Below, piece after piece: positions 9,377-20,099 of a DNA stretch of 64,000 nucleotides. Source of the stretch: Pseudomonas sp. MUP55 (GTDB lineage: Bacteria; Pseudomonadota; Gammaproteobacteria; Pseudomonadales; Pseudomonadaceae); assembly GCF_034043515.1 (NCBI RefSeq), contig NZ_CP138214.1, positions 2,108,001 through 2,172,000 on the forward strand, given 5' to 3'. The translations under genes and the position numbers were made by a program. The stretch's first letter is position 1. Every line of letters starts with the position of its first letter. The notes beneath the pieces are model-generated. The model was not told the DNA's origin, did no database searches, and saw only the letters and a list, made by a program, of their open reading frames with translations.

Positions 9377-10531
9377 ATGCTGTTTCCCATCCTGCTGCTG
9401 TCGGCCGCCGGTTTTACCGTGCTGACCACAGAATTCGTCATTGTCGGCCTGCTGCCCTCGATCGCCCGGGACCTGAACGTCAGCGTGTCCGAGGCTGGGC
9501 TGCTGGTGACGCTGTTCGCGTTCACCGTGGCGGCGTTCGGTCCGTTCCTCACCGCCTACTTCGCACGGTTCCAACGCAAGCGCCTGTTCATCAGCATCCT
9601 GATCCTGTTCGCGGTGGCCAATACCGTGGCGGCGCTGGCGCCGAATATCTGGGTGATGGCCCTGGCCCGCTTGATCCCGGCCCTGGGCCTGCCGGTGTTC
9701 TGGGCGCTGGCCAGTGAAACGGCGGTGGATATCGTCGGCCCGGAATTCGCCGGGCGCGCGATCGAGAAAATCGGTTTTGGCATTGTCTGCGCCACGGTTT
9801 TCGGCATTCCGGTGGGCACGCTGATTTCCGACATGTTCGGTTGGCGCACCGCTTTTGCCGCGCTCGCGGTGATTGCGCTGGCCAAGGCGCTGTTGCTGTT
9901 TGTCTACCTGCCGGTCACTCAGGCCAAGAACGAGCAGGTCAGCCTGCGCTCGCAATTCAAGATCCTGCGCAGCCCAGTGATGCAGGGCCATATCCTGTTG
10001 TCGATCCTGGTGTTCAGCGGCATGTTCACCGCCTATACCTATTTGGCGGACATCCTTGAGCGCCTGGCCGGGTTTGACGGCACGCTGGTGGGCTGGTGCC
10101 TGATGGGCTTTGGCGCGGTCGGGTTGATCGGCAATTCCCTGGGCGGGCGGGCAGTGGATCGTCACCCGTTGATCGCCTCCATGGTGTTTTGCGGCTTCAT
10201 GATCGCGGGTATGGTGGCGGTGGTGCCGGCCATCCACTCAACCATTGGTCTGGCGGCGGCCATGGCCGTGTGGGGCGTGACCCAGGCAGCGATGTTCCTG
10301 GTCAGCCATGTGCGGCTGATGAAGGCCGCGCCCCATGCACCGGCATTTGCCGCGTCGCTGAATATTGCCGGGGCCAACCTGGGTATCGGCTTGGGCGCGA
10401 TGGTCGGCGGGCGGGTGATCGATACGCTGGGCCTGGGCAGCCTGGGCTTTGCCGCGTCGGGGTTTATCCTGGTGTCGATCCTGCTGGCATTTTGGCTGAT
10501 GAGGGCCAAGCCGGCGTCGACCTGCGCCTGA
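9377..10531 (+). CDS. MFS transporter (arabinose-efflux/AraJ-like permease)
   Basis: Twelve-span drug:H+ antiporter-type MFS protein of 384 residues. The first span carries the family signature TEFVIVGLLPSIARDL; the loop 2-3 region (FARFQRKRLFI) and LARLIPALGLPVFWALASE follow. These are hallmarks of the DHA1 AraJ/YdhP-like group that exports sugars, arabinose or drugs; the substrate is not identifiable. The longest frame begins 46 codons earlier, but the ATG at 9377 has TGGAG upstream and starts directly with TM1. It converges on nhaR with one base between stop codons. Confidence 0.88.
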   Translation: MLFPILLLSAAGFTVLTTEFVIVGLLPSIARDLNVSVSEAGLLVTLFAFTVAAFGPFLTAYFARFQRKRLFISILILFAVANTVAALAPNIWVMALARLIPALGLPVFWALASETAVDIVGPEFAGRAIEKIGFGIVCATVFGIPVGTLISDMFGWRTAFAALAVIALAKALLLFVYLPVTQAKNEQVSLRSQFKILRSPVMQGHILLSILVFSGMFTAYTYLADILERLAGFDGTLVGWCLMGFGAVGLIGNSLGGRAVDRHPLIASMVFCGFMIAGMVAVVPAIHSTIGLAAAMAVWGVTQAAMFLVSHVRLMKAAPHAPAFAASLNIAGANLGIGLGAMVGGRVIDTLGLGSLGFAASGFILVSILLAFWLMRAKPASTCA

Positions 10532-10532
10532 C

Positions 10533-11438
10533 TCAGGTGGGCAGGGCGGTAAACAGCTCGCGTCGCGCACCTTCGGTAATCGCCACGATGCCGGGGTGCT
10601 TGACCTTGCGCTCTACCGAAATGGCATAGAACGACTCGCTCACTGCGTCGGTCTGGCCGATCAGCACCACGCCGTACTGGCGCACCACCTCGTCGGCGAT
10701 CACGCTGGGGGCGATAAAGATGCCGCTGCCCGATTGCCCGAATGCCTGCATCAACGCGCTGTCGTCGAACTCGCCGATGATCCTGGGTTGAATCTGCTGA
10801 TCGGCAAACCAGCGTTGCAGACGGCTGCGCACCACGGTCTCCGCGCCGGGAATCAACAGGGGTGCGCCGTGCAGGCACGCCGGAAAATCGCCGTCATGTT
10901 GCTCAGCCAACGCCTGGGTGGCGAAAAAACTGATGCCACATTCCCCCAGCTTCTGGCTGTAGCCCTTGATGTCCAGGTGCGTGGGCATCGGGCTGTCGGA
11001 AATCACCAGGTCCAGGCGCTGGATGGCGAGGTCGGCCAATAAGCGTTCGAGTTTGTCTTCACGGCAGGTGATGCGCAGCGGTTCGTTCAGCTCCATGGTA
11101 GGGGCGATCAGCCGGTACACGATGGACTTGGGCACCACATCCGCCACCCCGACGCGAAACACGATCTGCTGCTCATTGGGTTGCGCGCGCAGCACCGCTT
11201 CCAATTCGTTGCCGGTCTGGAACATCTGCTCGGCGTAGGGCAGGGCCCGGCGCCCGGCCTCGGTCAGCTCCAGTTGGCGCCCCACACGCTGAAACAGTGC
11301 AATGCCAAAGGTTTGCTCCAGCAGGCTGATCTGCCCGCTGATCGTCTGGGGCGTGAGGTTCAATTGCTCGCAGGCGCGCACGATGCTGCCGGTCTTGGCC
11401 ACCACCCAGAAGTAATGCAGTTGTCGATAATTGAGCAT
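10533..11438 (-). CDS. nhaR: LysR-family activator NhaR
   Basis: Transcriptional activator of 301 residues that in E. coli responds to Na+ and high pH to switch on the nhaA antiporter. The N-terminal winged helix-turn-helix (LNYRQLHYFWVVAKTGSI, LTPQTISGQISLLE) and the effector domain (VGVADVVPKSIVYRL, LVISDSPMP, GECGISFFAT, GEFDDSALMQAFG) match NhaR rather than a generic LysR. No Na+/H+ antiporter lies next to it here, so its targets are elsewhere or include the convergent MFS gene. The following + strand lipoprotein gene is divergent from it. Confidence 0.9.
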   Translation of the reverse strand: MLNYRQLHYFWVVAKTGSIVRACEQLNLTPQTISGQISLLEQTFGIALFQRVGRQLELTEAGRRALPYAEQMFQTGNELEAVLRAQPNEQQIVFRVGVADVVPKSIVYRLIAPTMELNEPLRITCREDKLERLLADLAIQRLDLVISDSPMPTHLDIKGYSQKLGECGISFFATQALAEQHDGDFPACLHGAPLLIPGAETVVRSRLQRWFADQQIQPRIIGEFDDSALMQAFGQSGSGIFIAPSVIADEVVRQYGVVLIGQTDAVSESFYAISVERKVKHPGIVAITEGARRELFTALPT

Positions 11439-11572
11439 GGCGGTCTACACTTCGTAAAAACCGAAGTATACGCGAGAAAAATACGAATTTTCCTGAACTG
11501 TTTGCCTGAATAGAATGCCTCGCTATCGCCGGGCCACTATTTGGACCCAATGGTTCTAACGAGGAATACATC

Positions 11573-11824
11573 ATGAAACTCAATTCTGTAGGCGCGGCGG
11601 CATTGCTTGCGCTTTCATTGGTGGTGATCAGCGGGTGCGATCAGGTCGAGAAAAGTGCGCAGCAGGTACTGGGCAAAGCCACCGAATCGGCCAAGCAAGC
11701 GATTGATGACACCCAGAAAGCCGCCGAACAGGCATTGAGTGAAGCGACCCAGGGCCTGATCAATCCGCGCAAAAAGGATGATCAGGAAGAAAAAGACGCG
11801 CAATCGCATACCCAAGAAACCTAA
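11573..11824 (+). CDS. Small lipoprotein with amphipathic helical body
   Basis: 83 residues. The signal peptide ends in the lipobox ISGC, predicting lipidation at Cys22. The mature part is one long charged, alanine-rich helix (VEKSAQQVLGKATESAKQAI) with a heptad-like pattern and a polar tail. It starts at an ATG with GAGGAA upstream and ends 28 bp before the TerC gene on the same strand, suggesting co-transcription. It resembles small envelope-stress lipoproteins; no specific function is recognised. Confidence 0.8.
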   Translation: MKLNSVGAAALLALSLVVISGCDQVEKSAQQVLGKATESAKQAIDDTQKAAEQALSEATQGLINPRKKDDQEEKDAQSHTQET

Positions 11825-11852
11825 TTTCCCAGCACAACGTCAGGACTGACCT

Positions 11853-12602
11853 ATGGATTATCTTTTACAACTGGCTGCCAGCCCCACCGCCTGGGTCGCT
11901 CTGGCGACCTTGATCGTCATGGAAATCGTGCTGGGCATCGATAACCTGATCTTCATCTCGATCCTCACCAACAAGTTGCCTGAGCAGCACCGGGCCAAGG
12001 CGCGGCGCATTGGCATCAGCATGGCGTTGGTGTTGCGCCTGGGTCTGTTGAGCACCATCGCGTTTATCGTGCAGCTGACGGCGCCGGTATTTGAAGTGTT
12101 CGGCCAGGCCTTCTCCTGGAAGGACATGATCCTGATCGCCGGTGGCCTGTTCCTGGTGTGGAAGGCCACCACCGAGATCCATCACAGCATGGACCCGGAG
12201 CCAGAAGAGAAAACCACGATTGGCAACACCGTGACCATCGGTTTTGCCGCGGCGATCGGGCAGATCCTGTTGCTTGACCTGGTGTTCTCCATCGACAGCA
12301 TCATCACGGCAGTGGGCATGACCGAACACCTGCCGATCATGATCATTGCCGTGGTGACCTCGGTGATCGTGATGCTGGTGGCGGCTGAACCCTTGGCCAA
12401 GTTCATCAACGACAACCCCACCGTGGTGATGCTGGCCCTGGGCTTCCTGATCATGATCGGCATGACGCTGATCGCCGAAGGCTTCGGCGCCCACGTGCCA
12501 AAAGGCTACGTCTACGCGGCCATGGCGTTCTCGGCGGTGATCGAATGCTTGAATATCGCCCGGCGTAACCGCCACAAGCGTTTGCTCGCTGCCCGCCAGT
12601 AA
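11853..12602 (+). CDS. TerC family integral membrane protein
   Basis: Inner-membrane protein of 249 residues with about seven spans. It has the TerC hallmarks [20 protein letters not shown] near the N-terminus and [17 protein letters not shown] in the middle, whose acidic residues within membrane segments are thought to bind metal. Family roles include tellurite resistance and Mn2+ efflux coupled to membrane-protein metalation. The start has an ATG after the lipoprotein gene; a strong terminator follows 10 bp after the stop. Confidence 0.93.
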   Translation: MDYLLQLAASPTAWVALATLIVMEIVLGIDNLIFISILTNKLPEQHRAKARRIGISMALVLRLGLLSTIAFIVQLTAPVFEVFGQAFSWKDMILIAGGLFLVWKATTEIHHSMDPEPEEKTTIGNTVTIGFAAAIGQILLLDLVFSIDSIITAVGMTEHLPIMIIAVVTSVIVMLVAAEPLAKFINDNPTVVMLALGFLIMIGMTLIAEGFGAHVPKGYVYAAMAFSAVIECLNIARRNRHKRLLAARQ

Positions 12603-12611
12603 CCGCTGAAC

Positions 12612-12651
12612 AAAAGGCCGGCTGTGCTCACAAGAGCCCAGCCGGCCTTTT
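12612..12651. terminator. Rho-independent terminator after the TerC gene
   Basis: Perfect 13-bp stem AAAAGGCCGGCTG / CAGCCGGCCTTTT with a 14-nt loop. It separates the TerC gene from selD. Confidence 0.95.
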
Positions 12652-12694
12652 GCTGTCTGCTAGAATCGGCCCACTTGATAGCTTGAGGTCCACC

Positions 12695-13729
12695 ATGAAC
12701 GAGCCGATTCGCCTTACCCAGTACAGCCACGGTGCGGGTTGCGGCTGCAAGATCTCGCCCCAGGTGCTGGAAGTGATCCTTGCCGGCAGCGGCGCGCAGA
12801 ACCTTGACCCCAACCTGTGGGTCGGCAACGCCTCGCGCGACGATGCAGCGGTGTACGCCATCGACGACGAGCGCGGCGTGGTCTCCACCACCGATTTTTT
12901 CATGCCGATTGTCGATGACCCCTTCGACTTCGGCCGCATCGCCGCCACCAACGCCATCAGCGACATCTACGCCATGGGCGGCGACCCGTTGATGGCCATC
13001 GCCATTCTTGGCTGGCCAGTGAACGTGCTGGCGCCGGAAGTTGCCCGCGAAGTCATCCGTGGCGGCCGCTCGGTGTGCGACGCCGCCGGCATCCCGCTGG
13101 CGGGCGGGCACTCGATCGACGCGCCGGAGCCGATCTTCGGCCTGGCGGTGACCGGCATCGTGCAAAAGCGCCACATGAAGCGCAACGACACCGCCACTGC
13201 CGGCTGCAAGCTGTACCTGACCAAACCGTTGGGCATCGGCATCCTCACCACCGCCGAAAAGAAGGGCAAGTTGCGCGAGGCGGATATCGGCCTGGCCCGT
13301 GACTGGATGTGCACCCTCAACAAGCCCGGCAGCCGTTTCGGCAAATTGGCCGGGGTGACGGCGATGACCGATGTCACCGGTTTCGGCCTGCTTGGGCACC
13401 TGGTGGAAATGGCCGACGGCAGCGGCCTCACGGCCCGCATCGAATACGCAAAAGTCCCACGCCTGCCGGGGGTTGAGTACTACCTGGACCAGGGGTGCGT
13501 TCCCGGTGGCACCCTGCGCAACTTCGACAGCTACGCCAGCAAGCTCGGCCGCGTGCAGGAGCTGCACAAGCGCGTGCTGTGCGATCCGCAAACCAGTGGT
13601 GGCCTGCTGATCGCCGTCACGCCCGAAGGCGACGCCGAGTTCCATGCGCTGGCCGCTGAACTGGGCCTGGCGCTTGAGCCGATCGGCGAACTGCTGGAGC
13701 GACAGAGCAACGCGGTCGAGGTGGTTTGA
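12695..13729 (+). CDS. selD: Selenide, water dikinase SelD
   Basis: Makes selenophosphate from selenide and ATP, the selenium donor for SeU in tRNA and for Sec-tRNA. 344 residues. The N-terminal active-site stretch GAGCGCKIS carries Cys16 and Lys19 (Cys form, not selenocysteine); ATP/Mg-binding stretches include [31 protein letters not shown] and AGGHSID. The long frame begins 15 codons upstream, but TTGAGG before the ATG at 12695 supports this start. The stop TGA overlaps the selU start (TGATG), so the two genes are translationally coupled. Confidence 0.97.
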   Translation: MNEPIRLTQYSHGAGCGCKISPQVLEVILAGSGAQNLDPNLWVGNASRDDAAVYAIDDERGVVSTTDFFMPIVDDPFDFGRIAATNAISDIYAMGGDPLMAIAILGWPVNVLAPEVAREVIRGGRSVCDAAGIPLAGGHSIDAPEPIFGLAVTGIVQKRHMKRNDTATAGCKLYLTKPLGIGILTTAEKKGKLREADIGLARDWMCTLNKPGSRFGKLAGVTAMTDVTGFGLLGHLVEMADGSGLTARIEYAKVPRLPGVEYYLDQGCVPGGTLRNFDSYASKLGRVQELHKRVLCDPQTSGGLLIAVTPEGDAEFHALAAELGLALEPIGELLERQSNAVEVV

Positions 13730-14832
13730 TGGCGACTGACATCACCGATTACCGCGATATTTTCCTCAGCGACCGGCCGATGATGGACACCCGCGCGCCG
13801 GTCGAATTCGCCAAGGGCGCGTTCCCCGGTGTGATCAACCTGCCGCTGATGACCGACGACGAACGCCAGCGCGTCGGCACCTGTTATAAGCAGCAAGGCC
13901 AGCAGGCTGCAATTGTGCTGGGCCACGAGTTGGTGTCGGGGGCGATCAAGGCCGAACGCATCGAGCGCTGGGCACGATTCGCCCAGGCCCATCCAGACGG
14001 CTACCTGTACTGCTTTCGCGGCGGGCTGCGTTCGCAGATCGTGCAGCAATGGCTGAAAACCGAAGCGGGTATCGACTACCCCCGCGTCGGCGGTGGCTAC
14101 AAGGCCATGCGCACCTTTTTGCTGGACACGCTGGAACAGGCCACCGCCGAATGTGATTTCGTCCTGCTCGGCGGCATGACCGGCACCGGCAAGACCGAAG
14201 TGCTCGGCCAGTTGCGCAACGCCCTGGACCTGGAAGGCCATGCCAATCATCGCGGCTCCAGCTTCGGCAAGCGCGCCACGGCGCAACCCTCCACCATCGA
14301 CTTCGAAAACCGCCTTTCGGTGGACCTGCTGAAGAAGCGCGCAGCGGGCATCGAGCAGTTCGTGGTCGAGGACGAGAGCCGCATGATCGGCAGTTGCGCG
14401 TTGCCGCTGCCGCTGCACAAAAGCATGCAGACGTTACCCATGGTGTGGCTGGAAGACAGCGTTGAAGGCCGCGTCGAACGTATCCTGCGCGATTACGTGG
14501 TCGACCTGTGCGCCGAGTTCATTGAGGTATGGGGTGAGAGTGGCCAGGCGTTGTTTGCCGAGCGCCTGACCCAAAGCCTGGCCAATATCCATAAGCGCCT
14601 GGGGGGCGAGCGCTTCCAGCGGCTGCAGGCGATTTTGCAGGAGGCGCTGGCGGAGCAGGCGCGCAGTGGCGCGGTGGAGCTGCACCGGGTGTGGATTGAA
14701 GGGTTGTTGCGTGAGTATTACGACCCGATGTATGCGTTCCAGCGTGAGAGCAAGGGCGCGCGGATCGAGTTTGCCGGCGAGCAGGGCGCGGTGGTGGCGT
14801 ATTTGCGCGAGCGGGCCGCTCGGGTGGGGTGA
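13729..14832 (+). CDS. selU: tRNA 2-selenouridine synthase SelU (MnmH)
   Basis: Converts 2-thiouridine at the wobble position of tRNA Lys/Glu/Gln to 2-selenouridine via a geranylated intermediate. 367 residues. The N-terminal rhodanese domain has catalytic Cys95 in [10 protein letters not shown]; the C-terminal P-loop domain has GGMTGTGKT at about 148-156. It starts one base inside the selD stop. The pairing of selD with selU only, with no selA/selB in the window, suggests that selenium is used locally for tRNA modification; selA/selB could lie elsewhere. Confidence 0.96.
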   Translation: MATDITDYRDIFLSDRPMMDTRAPVEFAKGAFPGVINLPLMTDDERQRVGTCYKQQGQQAAIVLGHELVSGAIKAERIERWARFAQAHPDGYLYCFRGGLRSQIVQQWLKTEAGIDYPRVGGGYKAMRTFLLDTLEQATAECDFVLLGGMTGTGKTEVLGQLRNALDLEGHANHRGSSFGKRATAQPSTIDFENRLSVDLLKKRAAGIEQFVVEDESRMIGSCALPLPLHKSMQTLPMVWLEDSVEGRVERILRDYVVDLCAEFIEVWGESGQALFAERLTQSLANIHKRLGGERFQRLQAILQEALAEQARSGAVELHRVWIEGLLREYYDPMYAFQRESKGARIEFAGEQGAVVAYLRERAARVG

Positions 14833-14891
14833 CCTCTCGGACGCCATTGAGATCACATAGCTTTACAACATCCTGGTCGCCTGTCAGGCCG

Positions 14892-14922
14892 CCATCGGGG
14901 GCAAGCCCCCTCCCACATTGGG
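14892..14922. repeat. REP, family B (GGGGGCAAGCCCCC type), left member of a pair
   Basis: GCCATCGGGGGCAAGCCCCC followed by TCCCACATTG. It faces the inverted copy that begins at about 14999 and has been split by the insertion sequence. Confidence 0.88.
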
Positions 14923-15014
14923 CCTGCGGCGTATGGGTTCGATCATCCGGTGCTCGAACTCATGTGTCCCGGCATTAACTGAAGAAACCGGCTCAAACTG
15001 TGGGAGGGGGCTTG

Positions 15015-16268
<1,254 letters not shown>

Positions 16269-16317
16269 CTTGCCCCCGATGGCGGTGGGTCAGCTAAGTC
16301 CTTAATACCTGACACAC

Positions 16318-16347
16318 TGCAATCGGGGTGGCCCCTCCCACACTAGG
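16318..16347. repeat. Degenerate REP, family B
   Basis: TGCAATCGGGGTGGCCCCTC followed by CCACACTAGG, a diverged relative of the family B REP. It lies between the IS-split copy and the permease gene. Confidence 0.6.
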
Positions 16348-16379
16348 CCGCTGGGTGCGATGAAGCCTTCACGCAGACC

Positions 16380-17435
16380 CTAAAGAATCACCGCCCCGAT
16401 CAACCCGCACACCACCCCCATCAACATGGTCAACCCGGCCACGGTCACCAGCACCCGCGCATCGAAGTCCTTACGCAGCATCAGCAGCGACGGCAGGCTG
16501 ACGCTCGGCAGGGTCATCAACAAGGCGACCGCCGGCCCGTTGCCCATGCCCAGGGTCATCATGGTCTGTACGATCGGAATCTCCGCCGCCGTAGGAATCA
16601 CGAACAGCGTGCCGACGATTGCCAGCGGTACCAGCCATACCAGGCTGTCGGCCATCGCCCCGTCCACGTGTGGGAACAGCCACACCCGTGCCGCGCCGAG
16701 GATCAGCACCGCGAGGATATACACCGGGATGGTGCTCCAGAACAGCTGCCACAAAATGCGTAACCAGCGCGCGAGGAAGGAGCCGGACTCAACGGTGCTG
16801 ACTTCGGCCACCGCCTCGAGCGCCGCTTCCGGTACTTGCTCCGGACGTGCAATGCGCTGCGCCACCAACGACACACCCACCACCAGCACGATCCCGGCCA
16901 CCAGCCGCAGCGCGGTAAAGCCCCAGCCCAGCACGAAGCCCATGAACACCAATGTGGCCGGGTTCAATACCGGGTTGGCGATCCAGAACGCCAGCGCCGC
17001 GCCGACCGATACCTTTTGCCGCCGCATACCTGCCGCAACGGGCGCCGCGCAGCAACTGCACATCATGCCCGGCAAGGCGAACAGCCCGCCGCGCAGGGTC
17101 GAGCCCAGGCCGGCGCGGCCAAACAGGCGCAACAGCCAGTCGCGAGGGATCAGCACCTGCAGCAGCGAACCGAGGATTACTGCCAGGACGGCGGCTTTCC
17201 AGATCGCCAGGAAATACACCTGGGCATAGGCCAGCGCCGCCGCGAGGGGCGAGCTTTGCTGGTCATTGAGAATCGAGGCGCCGATGCTGTGGTTATCGGC
17301 CGCGACGAACGCCTTGAGGTAGTAGGGCGACCATTTCACATAATAGAGGCCGATACAGGCCACCAGCAGAAACAGCGCAGGTTTGCACCAGAACGACCAG
17401 CCCCGGTTGGGCTGGGCAGAAGAAAGGTTGGACAT
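16380..17435 (-). CDS. Permease with CSCC motif (ArsP/DUF318 family)
   Basis: Inner-membrane permease of 351 residues with about eight to ten spans. It belongs to the ArsP_1/DUF318 family: GGLFALPGMMCSCCAAPVAA (CSCC at 126-129) is its key motif, repeated in weaker form in the second half (FVIPTAAEIPIVQTMMTLGM). Some members export organoarsenicals, but the physiological substrate here is unknown. There is no ars gene nearby. It starts at ATG 17435 with only a weak RBS. It is transcribed toward the IS element and lies 57 bp downstream of the phosphatase gene on the same strand. Confidence 0.88.
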   Translation of the reverse strand: MSNLSSAQPNRGWSFWCKPALFLLVACIGLYYVKWSPYYLKAFVAADNHSIGASILNDQQSSPLAAALAYAQVYFLAIWKAAVLAVILGSLLQVLIPRDWLLRLFGRAGLGSTLRGGLFALPGMMCSCCAAPVAAGMRRQKVSVGAALAFWIANPVLNPATLVFMGFVLGWGFTALRLVAGIVLVVGVSLVAQRIARPEQVPEAALEAVAEVSTVESGSFLARWLRILWQLFWSTIPVYILAVLILGAARVWLFPHVDGAMADSLVWLVPLAIVGTLFVIPTAAEIPIVQTMMTLGMGNGPAVALLMTLPSVSLPSLLMLRKDFDARVLVTVAGLTMLMGVVCGLIGAVIL

Positions 17436-17492
17436 GGAGTGATCCGCTGATGAGTCGATAGCGGGGCATCATACGCCCCTGGCGCTCAACCT

Positions 17493-18194
17493 TCAGGTAT
17501 CTGCGCTGACCTGGGTCGGGTTTGGGCAGGTTTCCTCACCATTATTGAGCCCCTGCTTGTAGTTGCGGCTGAGCAGCGAGGCCTTGCCGTTGTGCCAGGT
17601 CAGCGTGAGCACGTACAGCGAGTCGTAGTCGTTGCCGGACCAGTCTTCGGTAATGGTGTGTTTTTCACCAACTGCTTCGCTGGCGACTTTATTGATCAGC
17701 TCCGGCAGGTAACCGTGGGACCAGGCGGTGTAGATCGTGGCGTTGTGGTATTTGTCTTCGACCAGTTCGTCGGCCAGGGCGCTGGTGTCGTTCGCCGAGA
17801 AGTTGATGTTGACTGGCAAGCCCAGCTTGATGGCGCTGGGGCTGATGGTCATCAGCGGGCGAATGTAGCTGTAGGAATTGTCCAGCTCGCCTTCCTCGAC
17901 ATTGCGCGTCGGGTCGGCGGCGAAGACGAAATCGGCCTTGCCGAATTTTTCCGGCAGTACGCTGGCCAGGTTCATTGCCCGGTTCAGGCCCTGGCAATTG
18001 AGTTGGCCGAGACCGCCGGCGGGTTTTTCGCCATGGCGCAGGAACACCAGGGTTTGCACGCCGTCCACCGGTTGCGCACGGCTTTCACGGGCGTCCAGTG
18101 CGGTGACAATTCCGGCCGTCACCAGCAGCAGCGGCAACATCATGTATGAATAGCGTTTGAATCGGTGCACAAGGCGCAGAGGCTTGATCTTCAT
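17493..18194 (-). CDS. Exported histidine phosphatase family protein
   Basis: Phosphoglycerate-mutase-superfamily protein of 233 residues. The catalytic RHG triplet is at residues 53-55 (LVFLRHGEKPAG) and a second histidine occurs in TAWSHGYLPEL. An N-terminal hydrophobic segment (about 17-33, SYMMLPLLLVTAGIVTAL) predicts a signal anchor, placing the enzyme in the periplasm or at the membrane. The substrate is unknown. The gene lies just upstream of the CSCC permease gene in the same direction and may share its transcript. Confidence 0.85.
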   Translation of the reverse strand: MKIKPLRLVHRFKRYSYMMLPLLLVTAGIVTALDARESRAQPVDGVQTLVFLRHGEKPAGGLGQLNCQGLNRAMNLASVLPEKFGKADFVFAADPTRNVEEGELDNSYSYIRPLMTISPSAIKLGLPVNINFSANDTSALADELVEDKYHNATIYTAWSHGYLPELINKVASEAVGEKHTITEDWSGNDYDSLYVLTLTWHNGKASLLSRNYKQGLNNGEETCPNPTQVSADT

Positions 18195-18450
18195 TATGGG
18201 TTCGAGTCTTCGTGCGTCGGATTAAGGCAGACAGGCCCGGGCCCAGCGGCGCGGTGAGCGTCCTGAGGGTGTTCCTTGTCGATATAGCCAGGTGCCTCCA
18301 TTCACCCTGTGAGCGCTTTTAAGAGTGCGCTCCGGCGTTTTGGTTCGCCCACGGCGGATTCTAACCAGGCAATGTTGCTTAATGATGACCCATGCAGGGA
18401 GGCCAGCAGATGTCTATGATGGGGTTTTTCCCGCCCAGGAATTCCCTTTG

Positions 18451-19149
18451 ATGAACGCACTCGCCGCTTTCCCGATCAACAGCAAATGGCCCGCCCAGCA
18501 CCCGGAGCGCCTGCAGCTGTATTCGTTGCCCACGCCCAACGGCGTCAAGGTCTCGATCATGCTCGAAGAGCTGGGGCTGCCTTATGAAGCGCACAAGGTC
18601 AGTTTTGACACCCAGGACCAATTGTCCCCGGAATTCCTGTCGCTGAACCCCAACAACAAAATCCCCGCGATCATCGATCCCAATGGCCCAAGCGGCCAGC
18701 CGCTGGCGTTGTTCGAGTCCGGCGCGATCCTGATTTACCTGGCGGAAAAAACCAGCCGGCTGCTCTCCGAAGACCCGGCGACCCGCTATGAAACCCTTCA
18801 GTGGTTGATGTTCCAGATGGCCGGCATCGGCCCGATGTTCGGCCAGGTGGGGTTCTTCAACAAGTTCGCGGGCAAGGCGTATGAAGACAAGCGTCCGCGT
18901 GACCGCTACGCCGCCGAGTCCCGCCGGTTGCTCCAGGTGCTGGAAAAACGCCTGCTGGGCCGTACCTGGATCATGGGGGATGACTACAGCATCGCGGACA
19001 TCGCCACCTTCCCCTGGATTCGCAACCTGATCGGCTTCTACGAGTCGGGCGATCTGGTGGGCATCGCCGATTTTCCCAACGTACTGCGCGCACTGGACGG
19101 CTTTGTCGCACGCCCAGCGGTGATCCGTGGCCTGAACATTCCGAGCTGA
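18451..19149 (+). CDS. Glutathione S-transferase, YghU/YfcG-like
   Basis: Cytoplasmic GST of 232 residues. The thioredoxin-fold half starts at LQLYSLPTPNGVKVSIMLEE, the TPNG motif typical of nu-class YfcG/YghU enzymes that use glutathione disulfide. NPNNKIPAI and FESGAILIYLAEKT form the glutathione site; the helical half ends with DYSIADIATFPWIRNL. The long frame starts 42 codons earlier but the ATG at 18451 fits the family. The PhzF gene starts 2 bp after its stop, so they are an operon. Confidence 0.9.
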   Translation: MNALAAFPINSKWPAQHPERLQLYSLPTPNGVKVSIMLEELGLPYEAHKVSFDTQDQLSPEFLSLNPNNKIPAIIDPNGPSGQPLALFESGAILIYLAEKTSRLLSEDPATRYETLQWLMFQMAGIGPMFGQVGFFNKFAGKAYEDKRPRDRYAAESRRLLQVLEKRLLGRTWIMGDDYSIADIATFPWIRNLIGFYESGDLVGIADFPNVLRALDGFVARPAVIRGLNIPS

Positions 19150-19151
19150 AC

Positions 19152-19982
19152 ATGCCGACTTTCGATTTCAAGCAACTGGATGTATTCAGCAGTGTGCCGC
19201 TCAAAGGCAACCCGCTGGCGGTGGTGGTCGGCGCCGACAGCCTGACGGACCAGCAGATGGCCGATTTCGCCAAGTGGACCAACCTTAGCGAAACAACGTT
19301 TCTGCTGACGCCCCGCGACCCACGCGCCGACTATCGCGTAAGAATTTTCACGACTTTGCAGGAGCTGCCGTTTGCCGGGCATCCGACGCTGGGCAGTTGC
19401 CATGCGTGGTTGCACGCAGGTGGCGTACCGCGTGGGAAAGAGATCGTTCAGGAGTGCGAAATTGGCTTGGTGCGCATCCGGCGCGAAGGCGACGAGCTGG
19501 CGTTTATCGCGCCACCGCTGTTGCGTTCGGGGGCCGTGGAGGCGTCGCTGCTGGAACGTGTGCGCCTGGGGCTGGGCCTGGCGCCCGACGCGATTGTGCG
19601 CAGCCAATGGGTGGATAACGGTGCCGGTTGGCTGGCGGTGATGCTGGCCGATCGTCACGCCGTGCTGGAGATCAAGCCGGACTACTCGCAACTGCTCGGG
19701 TTGGCGGTCGGCGTCATTGCTCCGTGCACGGTGGACGACGCGCAGTTCGAGGTGCGCGCCTTTATCGCCGGCGACGGTGCCCAGGAAGACCCGGCCACCG
19801 GCAGCTTGAATGCCGGCCTTGCCCAATGGTTGCTCAGTGAGGGCCTGGCGCCGGAGCGCTATGTGGTCTGCCAGGGCACGGCCATGGGGCGTGCGGGGCG
19901 TATTCGTATCGAGCGCCAGGGCGATGAAATCTGGGTGGGCGGGGCCGTTGCGTTATGCATCGATGGCCGTTTGCAGCTCTAG
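19152..19982 (+). CDS. PhzF family isomerase
   Basis: PhzF/diaminopimelate-epimerase-like fold, 276 residues with the family signatures LSETTFLL (catalytic Glu), RIFTTLQELPFAGHPTLGSC and EDPATGSLNAGLAQWL. No phenazine genes are nearby, so this is one of the common stand-alone PhzF-like proteins of unknown substrate. It is translationally close to the upstream GST gene (2-bp gap). Confidence 0.92.
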   Translation: MPTFDFKQLDVFSSVPLKGNPLAVVVGADSLTDQQMADFAKWTNLSETTFLLTPRDPRADYRVRIFTTLQELPFAGHPTLGSCHAWLHAGGVPRGKEIVQECEIGLVRIRREGDELAFIAPPLLRSGAVEASLLERVRLGLGLAPDAIVRSQWVDNGAGWLAVMLADRHAVLEIKPDYSQLLGLAVGVIAPCTVDDAQFEVRAFIAGDGAQEDPATGSLNAGLAQWLLSEGLAPERYVVCQGTAMGRAGRIRIERQGDEIWVGGAVALCIDGRLQL

Positions 19983-20099
19983 ATCAATGTAATTGTTACG
20001 CGGCCGGCAATACACTGTTGGCCCCTCGGCATTTGTGCTGCCGCAGCGTGGGGCATAAGCTTTCGCCCCAACGTTTTCAGTCAATTTTTCAGGAAAGCC

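Noticed and set aside
19152..19982. Phenazine biosynthesis gene
   Set aside because: PhzF-like proteins are common without phenazine operons and no other phz gene is present.
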